From contig JAQEWB010000004.1 in the NCBI GenBank assembly GCA_027694045.1, positions 248,001-312,000 of the forward strand: 64,000 nucleotides of DNA, written 5' to 3'. Below the pieces are notes generated by a model. It had not been told where the DNA came from and searched no databases. It saw only the letters and a list, made by a program, of their open reading frames with translations. Made by a program: the position numbers and the translations under genes. This DNA is from Bacillaceae bacterium OF18-1A (GTDB lineage Bacteria > Bacillota > Bacilli > Bacillales > Bacillaceae_G). Positions 52,848 to 63,777 of the stretch are shown piece by piece (within the stretch, counting starts at the first letter, position 1; each line of letters begins with the position of its first letter).

Positions 52848-53948
52848 ATGTTGACAAGTCGAGTAATAAATATATTGCAAATTAAATATCCTATCATTCA
52901 AGCAGGTATGGCAGGGGCTATTACAACGCCAGAGCTTGTTGCAGCTGTAAGTAATGGCGGAGGATTAGGTACGCTTGGAGCGGGATATATGAGCCCAGAA
53001 CAAATACGTGAGGCGATTTATAAAATAAGAGAACGGACAGATAAACCTTTTGGGGTTAATTTACTTGTAACGAAAGAGATACAAATAGAAGAAGAAAAGG
53101 TAAACAATGCGAAAGTGTTACTTAGTGAAGTGAATAGAGAATTACGTATAGAGGTAGAAGAGACACTAAAAATGCCGAAAAGCTATAAAGAACAATTACA
53201 AGTGTTAGTAGAGGAAAAAGTGCCAGTCATTAGTTTTGCATTTCAAACGTTAGACAAAGAAGAAGTAGATGACTTAAAGAGAAGAGGAATAAAACTTATT
53301 GGTACAGCTACTCATGTAGCAGAAGCGAAAGTACTTGCTGAGCTAGGGGTAGATGTTATTATCGGTCAAGGTAGCGAGGCGGGAGGACATAGAGGGACGT
53401 TTATTAGAAATAGGAAAGAACAAGATGCTATGATTGGTACGTTTGCATTAATACCGCAGTTAGTAGCAGCAGTCCCACATATCCCGATTGTCGCCGCAGG
53501 CGGTGTAATGAATGGACAAGGGCTTGTTGCAGCATTTGCGTTAGGAGCAGAAGCTGTTCAAATGGGAACAGCCTTTTTAACGAGTGAAGAAAGTATTACA
53601 CACGACGCATATAAAGAGGCCATATTACAAAGTACAGATACGAGTACAACTGTAACACGTGCGTTCTCTGGAAAATATGCACGGGGCATTCGTAATGAAT
53701 TTATAGAGAAGCATGCAGGAAAAGAAAAAGGGCTTCCGATGTATCCAGTGCAAAACGTATTAACTTCTAAAATACGCCAAGAAGCAGCGAAGCAAAATAA
53801 GAAAGAGTATATGTCACTTTGGGCAGGACAAGCTTCCTCTTTAGCTCGAATAGAGCCAGCCCAGCACGTAGTGGAGCGGGTTATGAAAGAAGCGGAGAAT
53901 GTAATGGAACAATTACAAAATGTCTATAGAAAAAGACCACTTGAATAA
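52848..53948 (+). CDS. Nitronate monooxygenase / NPD-like FMN enzyme
   Basis: This 366-residue TIM-barrel flavoprotein has YPIIQAGMAG at the N-terminus. It also has the FMN-binding QGSEAGGHRGT and VAAGGVMNGQGLVAAFALGA, and the signature AVQMGTAFL. The family oxidises alkyl nitronates. The substrate in vivo is unknown. AGGAGGAGAAATA precedes the ATG. Confidence 0.92.
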   Translation: MLTSRVINILQIKYPIIQAGMAGAITTPELVAAVSNGGGLGTLGAGYMSPEQIREAIYKIRERTDKPFGVNLLVTKEIQIEEEKVNNAKVLLSEVNRELRIEVEETLKMPKSYKEQLQVLVEEKVPVISFAFQTLDKEEVDDLKRRGIKLIGTATHVAEAKVLAELGVDVIIGQGSEAGGHRGTFIRNRKEQDAMIGTFALIPQLVAAVPHIPIVAAGGVMNGQGLVAAFALGAEAVQMGTAFLTSEESITHDAYKEAILQSTDTSTTVTRAFSGKYARGIRNEFIEKHAGKEKGLPMYPVQNVLTSKIRQEAAKQNKKEYMSLWAGQASSLARIEPAQHVVERVMKEAENVMEQLQNVYRKRPLE

Positions 53949-53964
53949 TTCAAGCGGTCTTTTC
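53931..53964. terminator. Terminator between convergent nmo-like and dltD genes
   Basis: AAAGACC-A-CTTGAA pairs with TTCAAG-C-GGTCTTT around TAA, with one mismatch. It overlaps the end of the upstream gene. Confidence 0.75.
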
Positions 53965-53965
53965 A

Positions 53966-55141
53966 TTAGTTTGCTTTATAAAATTGTTGGATAGCTTCGT
54001 CGATGTAAACCCAGCCTTTCCAACCTAAGTGCATATGATCTTTTAAGAAGTATTTGTCATACTCATGATTTGAGAAATCGGCAATTGGATAACCAGCTTT
54101 CTCAATTTGCTCACGAACTTTATTGTAGTATAATTCGCGTTTTTCTTTTGGGAATCCTGCGTAATCATACCAAGGACCTTTCACAGGAACAGAAATGAAG
54201 AGTGGTTTTGCACCAGATTGTTTTAATAAATCAAGTGCAATTTGTAAATCTTCGTATTCAGGTGACTGGTCATAAGAATCATTTTTTAAGTAGCCTTCAC
54301 GCTGTTTTAATTTCTTCTTAATTTTACTATTGAAGTAATCATCTTCGATACCGTATTCATTAGAACCTGATTCTAACGCACCCGTCTGATCCGCATGTTT
54401 ACGAGCTTCTTCCCAGGTCATTTGTTTCAATGATGGATCAAGCGTTTCTTTATGCGGTTTAATATCAAACATGACTGTAAATAAATCTTTACGATCTAAA
54501 ATGTTACGATAAATATAAGCGAAAGGTTTAGCAGCAAGTGCTTTTACTTTATACTTCGTATCGTCATAAGCGATACCTTCAAGCGAAATTTTTAATAAAG
54601 TTTCTTTTTTAACGATCTCAAAGTTTAGTAAACGTTTTGCAATTTGTTTTTTCATTTCAGGTTTTAAATCATCATTGAAGATGAAGTGGTAACCTTGTTG
54701 TTTTGAAAAGTTAGGTGCAAAGTGTGTTTCATCAATACCTTGTGGTACAAACCATTGAGGAGAAAGAACGAATATCATTTTCTTATCTTTCAATTGATCC
54801 ATTGTAGATGCAAAGTTTAACACATGTACAAGGTCTTGTGTTCCGCCTCGTCCAAGAAGGAATGGTGTGAATCCTTCAGGCTTTACTTTGAAATAATTCG
54901 ATGGATGGAAAGCATCCATACGCGCGAATTCCGATGAACCATACATCGGAAGGTATTTCGGATCTGCTAACATTTTTTGCTGTAAAATCATACTTTGAAT
55001 CTTCTCTTCTTTTAAAGAAGTTGCGGCTTGTTCTACTTTTTCATCACTTAAAAGTGGAAGTAGGAAGCGCGTTGGAATAAGTAAGAATACAGCAAAAAGG
55101 GCCAATGCTAAAAGCATCGGACCAAATTTTGCTTTGTTCAT
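53966..55141 (-). CDS. dltD: D-alanyl-lipoteichoic acid biosynthesis protein DltD
   Basis: This 391-residue protein has one N-terminal membrane helix and an extracellular SGNH-like domain with the Ser motif MYGSSEF and a His in KDHMHLGW. It carries out or assists the last transfer of D-alanine onto lipoteichoic acid. It overlaps dltC by 4 bp and is the last gene of dltXABCD. Confidence 0.95.
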
Positions 55142-55377
55142 CGGATTTCTTCCAACTTCTTAATAACCATGTTTGGTGTAGCCCACTCGTCACGGTCAAA
55201 ATCAGAAATAGAAACTTCAATATCTAAACGCTCTTGGAATTCAACTAATAAAGATACTACAGCGAAAGAATCAAGAATACCTTCTTCAAATAATTGAACA
55301 TCTAAGTTTTCTTTCACAATATCGTTTTCACATACTTCTTCTAAAATATCTAATACTTGCTCTTTGAATTCTGCCAT
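55138..55377 (-). CDS. dltC: D-alanyl carrier protein DltC
   Basis: This 79-residue carrier protein has the phosphopantetheine Ser in [12 protein letters not shown]. DltA loads it with D-alanine and DltB uses it. It lies 68 bp after dltB with its own AAAGGAG, and overlaps dltD. Confidence 0.96.
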
Positions 55378-55445
55378 TTTTAAAATCTCCTTTATATCCG
55401 AAATATATTATATGTGCAACTTCTTAATGAAATAAGAAGGGTGCA

Positions 55446-56612
55446 TTAAAAGTATCTGTTAAGGTGTCCAGAGAAGATCAGGAAACCGAAACATACAACG
55501 TGGAACGTAATTACAATTGCAAGGATGTGTGTAAATTTATTATTTGGCCAAAACTTATGCTTCTTGTTTTTTCGTTCGAAAATGTCGAATAAGATAAACA
55601 GAGCAGCGTGATAAAGGCCGTAAATAATGTATTGATACACATGCTCACCAGTAATATGCCAAATTCCCATGATGAAAAAGTTTAAAAATGCACCGATATA
55701 CGAAATTGTGTAACGGTTTTTAATTAGCTTTTTCTTCGTTGCAAAAAAGACGAAACGCATGTAAATAAAGTCACGGAACCAGAATGATAAACTCATGTGC
55801 CAGCGGTTCCAGAAGTCTTTAATGTTACGACTGATGAATGGCATATTAAAGTTTTCTGGCGTTTTAATTCCCATCATATAACTTACACCAATTACAAATG
55901 AGCTATAACCAGCAAAGTCGAAGAATAAATATAAGCTATAGCTATACATGTAAATCATATTTGAAAGAATTGTATCTTGTTGAGCGAATGCCGGATCCAT
56001 AAAATATTGCTTTATTAGGTAAGCAATAATAAATTTATACAAGAAACCTTGGAAAATACGGTTTAGACCTGTATATAGTAAATTTTGATATTCTTCAGCG
56101 CTAGGTGGCTTTTGAATATCTTTTTGGAATCTACGGTAACGATCGATAGGTCCTGTTGAGATAGCTGGGAAGAATAAAACAAATTCCCAAAAATTAAAGA
56201 AGGAAAGTTCTTTAATTAAGCCATCGCGAACTTCAAATACCATTTGTACTGCTCTAAATGTTACATAGGACATTCCTAAAAATACAACAAACTTTAGTTC
56301 AGGTACAAACGGTGCGATTTTTGCCAAAATAAGTGGCAAAATCGATAAAATAACAGCAATACAAAATGTGAATGTACTATTATTTCTTTTTCTTAAAATT
56401 AAATAGCCTTTAATAAGGGCATATTGCCAAATAATAAATGCAGCTAACATAATCGCTTGTTTCGGTTTATCCGAGAAGATAATAGCAAGCATTACCAATG
56501 TTAAAACGGCATTATATTTACGCAACATTTTACCTTTTAATCCAGCTATAATAGTAGGTATTAATAAAATGCCCACTATAGCGAAAAAATAAAATGATCC
56601 ATACGCGGTCAT
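55446..56612 (-). CDS. dltB: D-alanine export protein DltB (MBOAT)
   Basis: This 388-residue multi-pass membrane O-acyltransferase has the catalytic His in [10 protein letters not shown] and the [18 protein letters not shown] motif. It moves D-alanine from DltC across the membrane. Its start overlaps the end of dltA by 4 bp. Confidence 0.96.
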   Translation of the reverse strand: MTAYGSFYFFAIVGILLIPTIIAGLKGKMLRKYNAVLTLVMLAIIFSDKPKQAIMLAAFIIWQYALIKGYLILRKRNNSTFTFCIAVILSILPLILAKIAPFVPELKFVVFLGMSYVTFRAVQMVFEVRDGLIKELSFFNFWEFVLFFPAISTGPIDRYRRFQKDIQKPPSAEEYQNLLYTGLNRIFQGFLYKFIIAYLIKQYFMDPAFAQQDTILSNMIYMYSYSLYLFFDFAGYSSFVIGVSYMMGIKTPENFNMPFISRNIKDFWNRWHMSLSFWFRDFIYMRFVFFATKKKLIKNRYTISYIGAFLNFFIMGIWHITGEHVYQYIIYGLYHAALFILFDIFERKNKKHKFWPNNKFTHILAIVITFHVVCFGFLIFSGHLNRYF

Positions 56613-58123
56613 GCTGTAACCTCACTCAATAATTTTTTGCGATCTACCTTTCCATTTGGTGTCATTGGAATAGAAGATTGATACATGAATTTACGTGGAA
56701 TCATGTAGTTTGGTAATCGCTCATTGAGTTCTTTTTTGATCGCAGATGTTAATTTGAATTCTTTTTCAAACGAATGCTCCCCAGGAACAACAACCGCTAA
56801 TAAATAATCGTATTTCTCACCTTTTTTAATTGGAACAATAACTGCTCCTTCTACGTAAGAACATGCACGAAGATGATGCTCAATTTCTTCTAATTCCATT
56901 CGATAACCATGAAGCTTAATTTGGAAATCAAGACGACCATTATAGAATAGAAGACCATTTTCTACATAGCCAGCATCGCCTGTTTTATAGGCACGCTCAC
57001 CGTCAATTGTAGTAAATGCTTTTTCTGTTAATTCAGGGCTTCCTAAATATCCAACGCTTACGCTTGGACCGACAATTACGATTTCACCTTTTTCACCATC
57101 AGGTGCAACCGTACCATCTTCTTTCATAATAAGAAGGCGACAGTCTGATTTACAGTAACCAACTGGAAGTGATTTGTATTGATCAAGTACTTCTGTTGTA
57201 ACGTGAATACCTGTTACAGCAACAGTAGCTTCAGTTGGACCGTATGTATTCATAATTGTTGCTTTTGGGAAACGCTCAATTAATTTTCTAGCTACTTCAT
57301 TCGGTAATACTTCACCGCAGAATAAGAATGTTTTCATGTTTGGAAGCATACTTTCAGAGAAAGATGCTTCCATTAAACACATTTCAGCGAAAGATGGTGT
57401 GGAAGTCCATACTTGAATATCCGATTGCTCTAAAGAAGCAAACAAGTCTTTTGGACGTGCAATCATATCTTTATCGATTGCCCAAAGTGTACCACCTGTT
57501 ACTAATGATGGGTAAATATCCATTACAGATAAATCAAATGAGAAAGGTGCTTGGTTTAAGAATACTTGTCCTGTTTGTAAGTTGAAATCTTCTACAGCCC
57601 ATTTTGTAAAGCTAGCAAGACAATTATAAGTAATCTGAACCCCTTTCGGATTACCTGTGCTTCCTGATGTGTAAATAATATAGAAGTTCTCATCACCTTT
57701 TACCGCATGTTCAGGATTTGGAGTGTTCCCTTTATGAGTAAAGAAAATATCTTTTAAGTCGTTTTCACTTACAATGCGAACTGGTAAATCAGTTACAGTT
57801 ACATCTGTTCCTGATAAAAGTAATTTCGCACCAGAATTTTCAGCGATACGTTGTACACGATCAGCTGGGATAGATAAATCTACAGGAATATAAGCATGTC
57901 CAGCTTTCACACAACCTAAAAAGTTAATGATCATTTCAGGTTGCATATGGCCATACACCATAATTGGTGAACGATCATCTGGATACTCAGAAGAAATCCA
58001 ATGTGCTAACGCATCAGAATCTTCCTTTAATTGTTTGTACGTAATTTTCGCATCTCGCCAAACAAAAGCGGTTTGATCAGGCGTTTCTGCAGCCCACTTT
58101 TCAATTTGTTCTAATAACTTCAT
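56609..58123 (-). CDS. dltA: D-alanine--D-alanyl carrier protein ligase DltA
   Basis: This 504-residue adenylating enzyme has A3 [14 protein letters not shown]5 [13 protein letters not shown]8 [20 protein letters not shown] and the A10 lysine in NGKVDRKKL. It activates D-alanine and loads DltC. D-alanylation lowers cell-wall negative charge and gives resistance to cationic peptides. Confidence 0.97.
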   Translation of the reverse strand: MKLLEQIEKWAAETPDQTAFVWRDAKITYKQLKEDSDALAHWISSEYPDDRSPIMVYGHMQPEMIINFLGCVKAGHAYIPVDLSIPADRVQRIAENSGAKLLLSGTDVTVTDLPVRIVSENDLKDIFFTHKGNTPNPEHAVKGDENFYIIYTSGSTGNPKGVQITYNCLASFTKWAVEDFNLQTGQVFLNQAPFSFDLSVMDIYPSLVTGGTLWAIDKDMIARPKDLFASLEQSDIQVWTSTPSFAEMCLMEASFSESMLPNMKTFLFCGEVLPNEVARKLIERFPKATIMNTYGPTEATVAVTGIHVTTEVLDQYKSLPVGYCKSDCRLLIMKEDGTVAPDGEKGEIVIVGPSVSVGYLGSPELTEKAFTTIDGERAYKTGDAGYVENGLLFYNGRLDFQIKLHGYRMELEEIEHHLRACSYVEGAVIVPIKKGEKYDYLLAVVVPGEHSFEKEFKLTSAIKKELNERLPNYMIPRKFMYQSSIPMTPNGKVDRKKLLSEVTA

Positions 58124-58135
58124 AACGTTCCCACC

Positions 58136-58282
58136 CTAGAATTCATTGTAAATAAATGTACTTGTGTTTGTATCATGGAATCCATACAACCAAAGCAATG
58201 CAAATAAAATTGCAAGGTAATAAACCGTCTTTGCAACCCATTGTGTGAGTGGTCGAGACCATATCTCTTTTAATCTTTCCAT
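58136..58282 (-). CDS. dltX: Small membrane protein DltX
   Basis: This 48-residue protein begins MERLKEIWSRPLTQWVAKTV, has one membrane helix (YYLAILFALLWLYG) and ends FIYNEF, the conserved C-terminal motif of DltX. The ATG at 58282 follows GAGAGGGAAAG. It is the first gene of the dlt operon and interacts with the DltB/D machinery. Confidence 0.93.
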   Translation of the reverse strand: MERLKEIWSRPLTQWVAKTVYYLAILFALLWLYGFHDTNTSTFIYNEF

Positions 58283-59785
<1,503 letters not shown>

Positions 59786-59791
59786 AAAAGC

Positions 59792-59883
59792 ATAAAGTAA
59801 AACTGTAATCAGCGGGGGACATCCCAACTGCTTATTAGTCCTGACCAATCGGGAGTTTCATTGCTCGTAAATAGAGGGATAAA
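59792..59883 (+). repeat. bcr1-type repeat, diverged
   Basis: It starts ATAAAGTAAAACTGTAATCA, keeps a GACCAATCGGGAGT inner segment and ends GCTCGTAAATAGAGGG then ATAAA. ATAAA stands at both edges. It is about 90 bp and more diverged than the other copies. Confidence 0.65.
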
Positions 59884-59920
59884 AAAAGGCAACTGCGCTC
59901 TATCGCAGTTGCTTTTATTT
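59884..59920 (+). terminator. Terminator after the M20 gene
   Basis: AAAGGCAACTGCG and CGCAGTTGCTTTTATTT pair around CTCTAT. It lies just after the repeat, about 100 bp beyond the stop. Confidence 0.85.
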
Positions 59921-60022
59921 CTTTCCGTCAGAGAGGGCTGAGAAAGAACTATGCTCATTGATAGTATATGAATAGCTAACGGACAAGCTTGTACATTTTA
60001 ATCATTTTTTTAAAAATAGTTA

Positions 60023-60084
60023 TTGACTTTGATAATCAATTTCAATTAATCTAATGGTACAGTTGGAATTGATAATTATTATCA
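60023..60084 (+). promoter_or_regulatory. Fur-controlled promoter of the flavodoxin locus
   Basis: TGATAATTATTATCA (60070-60084) is a perfect 7-1-7 Fur box. A possible promoter lies just upstream (TTGACT 60023-60028, ATTAAT 60045-60050, 16-bp spacer). A second partly matching TTTGATAATCAA occurs at about 60029-60040. Iron limitation should switch on the genes that follow. Confidence 0.8.
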
Positions 60085-60100
60085 ATGAGATAGGTGTGAC

Positions 60101-60277
60101 ATGTTAATGAGAAAAAAATTTCACCTTCTACGGAGGAGATTAGAAGATAAAAATAAAGATGTTGATCAGTATATTGAATGGCAGCGAAATGTAATTCGTT
60201 CTGAATATATAGAGGAAAAGAATATCGTTCAAACAGAAAAAGTGATACATAGTAAAGGGAGAGATTTAGTTGAGTAA
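60101..60277 (+). CDS. Small basic Fur-regulated protein
   Basis: This 58-residue ORF begins MLMRKKFHLLRRRLEDKNKD (an in-frame ATG two codons later is possible) and ends SKGRDLVE. It lies 17 bp after a perfect Fur box, with ATAGGTG upstream, and overlaps the flavodoxin start by 8 bp. Size, charge and control resemble the Fbp-type proteins of Bacillus (FbpA/B), which help an iron-sparing sRNA. That link is inference. Confidence 0.7.
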   Translation: MLMRKKFHLLRRRLEDKNKDVDQYIEWQRNVIRSEYIEEKNIVQTEKVIHSKGRDLVE

Positions 60278-60716
60278 GATAGTAATGATTTTTGCAAGTA
60301 TGAGTGGAAATACAGAGGAAATGGCTGATCATATTGCAGGTGCAATTCGTGAAACAGAAAATGAAATTGAAGTGATTGATATTATGGATTCACCAGAAGC
60401 TTCTATATTAGAACAATATGATGGCATTATTTTAGGCGCTTACACATGGGGAGACGGTGATCTTCCTGATGATTTCTTAGATTTTTATGATGCAATGGAT
60501 TCTATTGATTTAAATGGGAAAAAAGCAGCAGTATTCGGTTCATGTGATTCGGCTTATCCGAAATACGGCGTAGCGGTGGACATTTTAATAGAAAAGCTGC
60601 AAGAGCGTGGGGCGACAGTTGTGTTAGATGGATTAAAAGTAGAATTAACGCCAGAAGATGAAGATGTAGAAAAATGTTTACAGTTTGGAGCTGAATTCGT
60701 AAAACACCTTTCTTAA
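60270..60716 (+). CDS. Flavodoxin
   Basis: This 148-residue FMN protein has the phosphate loop FASMSGNTEEMAD, the TWGDGDLPDDF loop and FGSCDSAYPKYGVA. It replaces ferredoxin when iron is short, consistent with the Fur box upstream. The TTG start follows AAAGGGAGAG and overlaps the preceding ORF. It resembles YkuN/YkuP of B. subtilis. Confidence 0.93.
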   Translation: MSKIVMIFASMSGNTEEMADHIAGAIRETENEIEVIDIMDSPEASILEQYDGIILGAYTWGDGDLPDDFLDFYDAMDSIDLNGKKAAVFGSCDSAYPKYGVAVDILIEKLQERGATVVLDGLKVELTPEDEDVEKCLQFGAEFVKHLS

Positions 60717-60740
60717 TGGCAGAAGGGAGATGAAGAGCAA

Positions 60741-61514
60741 TTGCATGAAAAAATCTCAATCAAAACGATGACAGATTATCATTTATATGATTTTATGCGT
60801 TGTCCGCATAAATTTTATTTCCGCCATATAAAAAGAAGAGAACCTTCTTCGTTTGAATGGCAACAAATAGCACAAATGATTGTGAATCAAATTATTAACG
60901 AGTATTACACACTACCTGCGGGTCAACAAACGAAAATTGTACTTTTAATACTAATAGAAAAGTATTGGAAAAAAGTAAGAATTAATATGTTTGCTTCGAA
61001 GACAGAGTACTATATTGTTTTAGCGAAGCTAACTGATCACTTATTACAGTTTGTTGAAAGGGATGATAGTCAGACACCGCCATTGTTTTTATATGAGAAG
61101 TTTCAAACGTATATGGAAGAGTTAGGTGTCCACATGTCATTGACATTAGAAGTTGGTGAGTGGAGTACTGAGTCGTTTGTAATTAAAAAGTATGTTGTCG
61201 ATGCGGATGAGGAAATGCTTGCTCTTTGTCAAAAGTTAATGACGGTATTTAGTTATAAAGCTTTCGGCATTCTTCCAGGGAAAATTGAAGTTGTTAATTT
61301 AATAGAAGGAACTAAATATGAATATATTCCAAAGCAGGAAGATATTATAACTGGTATGGCGGATTTATCTAGAATGAAGGAAATGTTACAACAACCAGAG
61401 CATTACACAGAGCGTCATTTTCGTTCTGAGTGTATGAGTTGTGCTTTTCGTAGTGAATGCCAAGAGGAAGAAGTAAAGAAAGAAGCAAAGCAGAAGAAAA
61501 ATATCGTACATTAA
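60741..61514 (+). CDS. PD-(D/E)XK-like protein with Fe-S-type cysteines, degenerate active site
   Basis: This 257-residue protein begins with a SxxxLYDFMRCPHKFYFRHI motif (Cys21) and ends with ECMSCAFRSEC (CX2CX5C). This is the four-cysteine layout of Cas4/AddB-type nucleases that hold a 4Fe-4S cluster. The expected catalytic D...ExK run is not evident between them. It lies 24 bp after the flavodoxin with AGAAGGGAG before a TTG start, so it is probably in the Fur-controlled operon. It is not near any cas genes. Confidence 0.65.
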   Translation: MHEKISIKTMTDYHLYDFMRCPHKFYFRHIKRREPSSFEWQQIAQMIVNQIINEYYTLPAGQQTKIVLLILIEKYWKKVRINMFASKTEYYIVLAKLTDHLLQFVERDDSQTPPLFLYEKFQTYMEELGVHMSLTLEVGEWSTESFVIKKYVVDADEEMLALCQKLMTVFSYKAFGILPGKIEVVNLIEGTKYEYIPKQEDIITGMADLSRMKEMLQQPEHYTERHFRSECMSCAFRSECQEEEVKKEAKQKKNIVH

Positions 61515-61539
61515 AGGATGCAAAATGGCATCCTTTTTT
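61513..61539 (+). terminator. Terminator of the flavodoxin operon
   Basis: AAAGGATGC and GCATCCTTTTTT pair around AAAATG. Confidence 0.88.
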
Positions 61540-61610
61540 ATCATTGACATGAAAAGCTTTTCATCATTTACGGTATATTTGTAGCAGATTAATAAAGGGA
61601 GGAATAATCA

Positions 61611-61772
61611 ATGAAAGATGAAATGAACGTATTTCAATGGTTAAAAGAACAAAATGCTCCTTTTGAAATTCAACTGCAAATTTTACAAGCATTTCAACTG
61701 TATCAAGTCATTGTTGAAATAGATAAAAAGTTAATGATGTATGAGGAGAAAGAATATAGGGAGAGAATTTAA
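61611..61772 (+). CDS. Small hypothetical protein (53 residues)
   Basis: It begins MKDEMNVFQWLKEQNAPFEI, is mostly helical and ends EEKEYRERI. AAAGGGAGGAATAATCA precedes the ATG. Its stop overlaps the convergent APH-type gene by 4 bp. No family was recognised. Confidence 0.65.
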   Translation: MKDEMNVFQWLKEQNAPFEIQLQILQAFQLYQVIVEIDKKLMMYEEKEYRERI

Positions 61773-62677
61773 TCTCGACCCTGTAATATTACTTTCAGTT
61801 GTTCTGTACCTGCTAGAAATTCAAGTTCATTCTTTGTTTCAAAGTTATAAATAATATTATGTAGTAAAGGACTGTATTGATAAAAGGTAGTAATGCGGTG
61901 AATGAGTAATGGATCATGGTGAGAAATAAGTGTACTGTACTGTTCATATACAGATGTAGTAAACTTATGTCCGAAATCATAATATAGCCCTGCAAAATCA
62001 AAAGCAGGATCGCCAATTTGCGCATCACCAAAATCGATAACACCTGAAATGGTTTTATTTTGCTCATTAAATAAAATGTGATGATGTGTAAAGTCTGCGT
62101 GAATAATTGTATTTTGAAATGTGGATGTAGCTATACATGCAAAGAAATTTTCGAATAAACGATGTACGGCTAATTTCTGTAATGAAGTAAGGTTGTTAGT
62201 AACATACTGATTTAATTTTGTTTGTAGCTCTTTCCAGTAGGTAAGTGTTTTTTCGATAGGGAACCCTAGCGTTTCCACACGTTTTAAAGGAATACGATGT
62301 AAAGCCGCAAGGAAAGTGGCTAATTGTGTAATAATTGCTTTCAGTTCTTTATCTCCCAACTGGGTAACGGTTTCTTTTTTTAATGGTTCACCATGAATGA
62401 GAGTATAGTAACTACAAAGAGGGGCCTCATCAGAATCATTTTTATAGAATAGGTGATATTGGGGAACCATGATTTCTTGTAGTGAATGAGAGAGAATTGT
62501 GCAGAGTTCTTTTTCTAAAGGAATTCGCATTGCATATTCCTGTTTTCGCGGGAAACGAAACAGTAGCTCATCATTTACTATAACTGCTACATTATCCCAG
62601 CCTTCTTCATTTTGTTTATATGAGTGTATAGAAAGATTAGGCAAAGCTTCTTTTATATAATGTTTGTAAGAGTCCAT
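61769..62677 (-). CDS. Aminoglycoside phosphotransferase (APH) family kinase
   Basis: This 302-residue kinase-like protein has the Brenner motif IHADFTHHHILF and the DFG-like VIDFGDAQIGDPAFDFAGL. The N-terminal lobe has the Lys region LLFRFPRKQEYAMRIP. Members phosphorylate antibiotics, sugars or choline-like substrates; the substrate here is unknown, and being chromosomal does not prove resistance. Confidence 0.9.
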   Translation of the reverse strand: MDSYKHYIKEALPNLSIHSYKQNEEGWDNVAVIVNDELLFRFPRKQEYAMRIPLEKELCTILSHSLQEIMVPQYHLFYKNDSDEAPLCSYYTLIHGEPLKKETVTQLGDKELKAIITQLATFLAALHRIPLKRVETLGFPIEKTLTYWKELQTKLNQYVTNNLTSLQKLAVHRLFENFFACIATSTFQNTIIHADFTHHHILFNEQNKTISGVIDFGDAQIGDPAFDFAGLYYDFGHKFTTSVYEQYSTLISHHDPLLIHRITTFYQYSPLLHNIIYNFETKNELEFLAGTEQLKVILQGRD

Positions 62678-62760
62678 AATTGTTCCTCATTTCGGAGTTA
62701 AGTTATTCTACTTCATGATATCAGAATTTTCTTTCTATATGTTAAAATATAGCTATCATT

Positions 62761-63279
62761 ATGAAGAAGGGCGGGAGTATTACGAAAAAAAGGCTGTTAA
62801 TCATTTCTCTATGTATCGCTTTTGGATTGTTTTGGTCATATAAAGAGGAGGTTTTTGCTAGCTATAAACTGATTGATCAGTACGGATTAAATAAGGAGTT
62901 AAAGAATAAAAGTATAGAAAATTTAACTCATAATGAAATGAAAAAGGTAGGAGAGTATTTTGTGACCGAACAACTATCAGTGTTTGAGTTTAATAATAAA
63001 GAAGATGTGAAACGAAAAGGTGAAGAAATATTTTTAAATAGAGGGTATGAACAATTAATGGAAAATTATTATCCAAATCGTTTTCAAGATTTAGAGTATA
63101 AATTTACAAACGAGGAGATACGTGAAGAGACAGATGAGAGTTTTCTCTATCAAGCTGTAGCTTACGTTGTGGGTACTGAAAATGGTAAGAGAAGCGAAAT
63201 GAAATTGAATTATGAAATGAAAATTATAAAGGTTAACAATATATTTAAGGTGTTAGAACAAAAACAGTATGTACAATAA
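62761..63279 (+). CDS. Hypothetical membrane-anchored or secreted protein
   Basis: This 172-residue protein has an N-terminal hydrophobic segment (KRLLIISLCIAFGLFW) and a Lys/Glu-rich extracellular part. The ATG at 62761 has no visible ribosome site. Inside the frame AAGGGCGGGAG is followed at once by ATT ACG AAA, so a start near 62779 could be used. The stop TAA overlaps a bcr1-end-like sequence. The function is unknown. Confidence 0.6.
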   Translation: MKKGGSITKKRLLIISLCIAFGLFWSYKEEVFASYKLIDQYGLNKELKNKSIENLTHNEMKKVGEYFVTEQLSVFEFNNKEDVKRKGEEIFLNRGYEQLMENYYPNRFQDLEYKFTNEEIREETDESFLYQAVAYVVGTENGKRSEMKLNYEMKIIKVNNIFKVLEQKQYVQ

Positions 63280-63317
63280 AGTGAAACATAAAGTAGTGCC
63301 ACAAATAGTAGGTAAAA
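63276..63317 (+). repeat. Possible bcr1-type remnant
   Basis: ATAAAGTGAAACATAAAG is followed within 25 bp by GCCACAAATAGTAGGTAAA, like the two ends of bcr1-type copies brought together. It is strongly diverged. Confidence 0.35.
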
Positions 63318-63344
63318 AAGTCCCTCAGTTCTTTGAGGGACTTT
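63314..63344. terminator. Bidirectional terminator
   Basis: AAAGTCCCTCA and TGAGGGACTTT pair around GTTCTT. It overlaps the stop of the convergent small gene. Confidence 0.85.
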
Positions 63345-63492
63345 AAAGATTTTCATTTTGTTGACCAAGTTCTTTTTGAGCAGTATATAAATTTCCTTGC
63401 TCGACTTGTTTCTGAGTAAGAACAGAATCACCTGCATACCCTTTTTCTGTTTTTACAGTTCTTTTTGAACGATTTGAATCTTGTTTCTTCAT
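63343..63492 (-). CDS. Small hypothetical protein (49 residues)
   Basis: It begins MKKQDSNRSKRTVKTEKGYA and ends with a Gln/Glu/Asn-rich part (YTAQKELGQQNENL). GAAAAGGTGATATATT precedes the ATG, and a terminator follows. Composition resembles minor spore proteins, but no family was recognised. Confidence 0.65.
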   Translation of the reverse strand: MKKQDSNRSKRTVKTEKGYAGDSVLTQKQVEQGNLYTAQKELGQQNENL

Positions 63493-63510
63493 ATAATATA
63501 TCACCTTTTC

Positions 63511-63684
63511 TTAAAAATAGACGAAAATAATAAGGACGAGTAATATAGCAGCGAAAATGGTAATGCCCATTAAAAATGAAGTGTTTTTATATTTAGGTGG
63601 CTTGTGTACATCTTGCCGATATCCAGGTGAGATTTCAGGGGCGAATTCTTCGTCAAATGATTGGTTTTTTTCTTTTTCGTCCAT
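63511..63684 (-). CDS. Small membrane protein (57 residues)
   Basis: An acidic N-terminus (MDEKEKNQSFDEEFAPEI) is followed by one membrane helix (LMGITIFAAILLVLIIFVYF) at the C-terminal end. GAAAGGTGGATACAT precedes the ATG. It lies 18 bp upstream of the 49-residue ORF, so the two may be co-transcribed. The function is unknown. Confidence 0.65.
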   Translation of the reverse strand: MDEKEKNQSFDEEFAPEISPGYRQDVHKPPKYKNTSFLMGITIFAAILLVLIIFVYF

Positions 63685-63741
63685 ATGTATCCACCTTTCT
63701 TTTTCATTATGTTACACGTTACAAGTGGGAAATATGCATAA

Positions 63742-63777
63742 AGAAAATAGCCGCTCTATCGTGAGCGGCTATTTTCT
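63742..63777 (-). terminator. Terminator containing the MATE stop codon
   Basis: AAAATAGCCGCTC and GAGCGGCTATTTT form a strong stem. The TAG stop lies in the loop side of the stem. Confidence 0.85.

Noticed and set aside
60741..61514. CRISPR-Cas4 adaptation gene
   Set aside because: No repeats or other cas genes are in the window, and the catalytic residues are not evident.
61769..62677. Acquired aminoglycoside resistance gene
   Set aside because: It has only generic APH-family motifs, with no mobile element nearby and composition like its neighbours.
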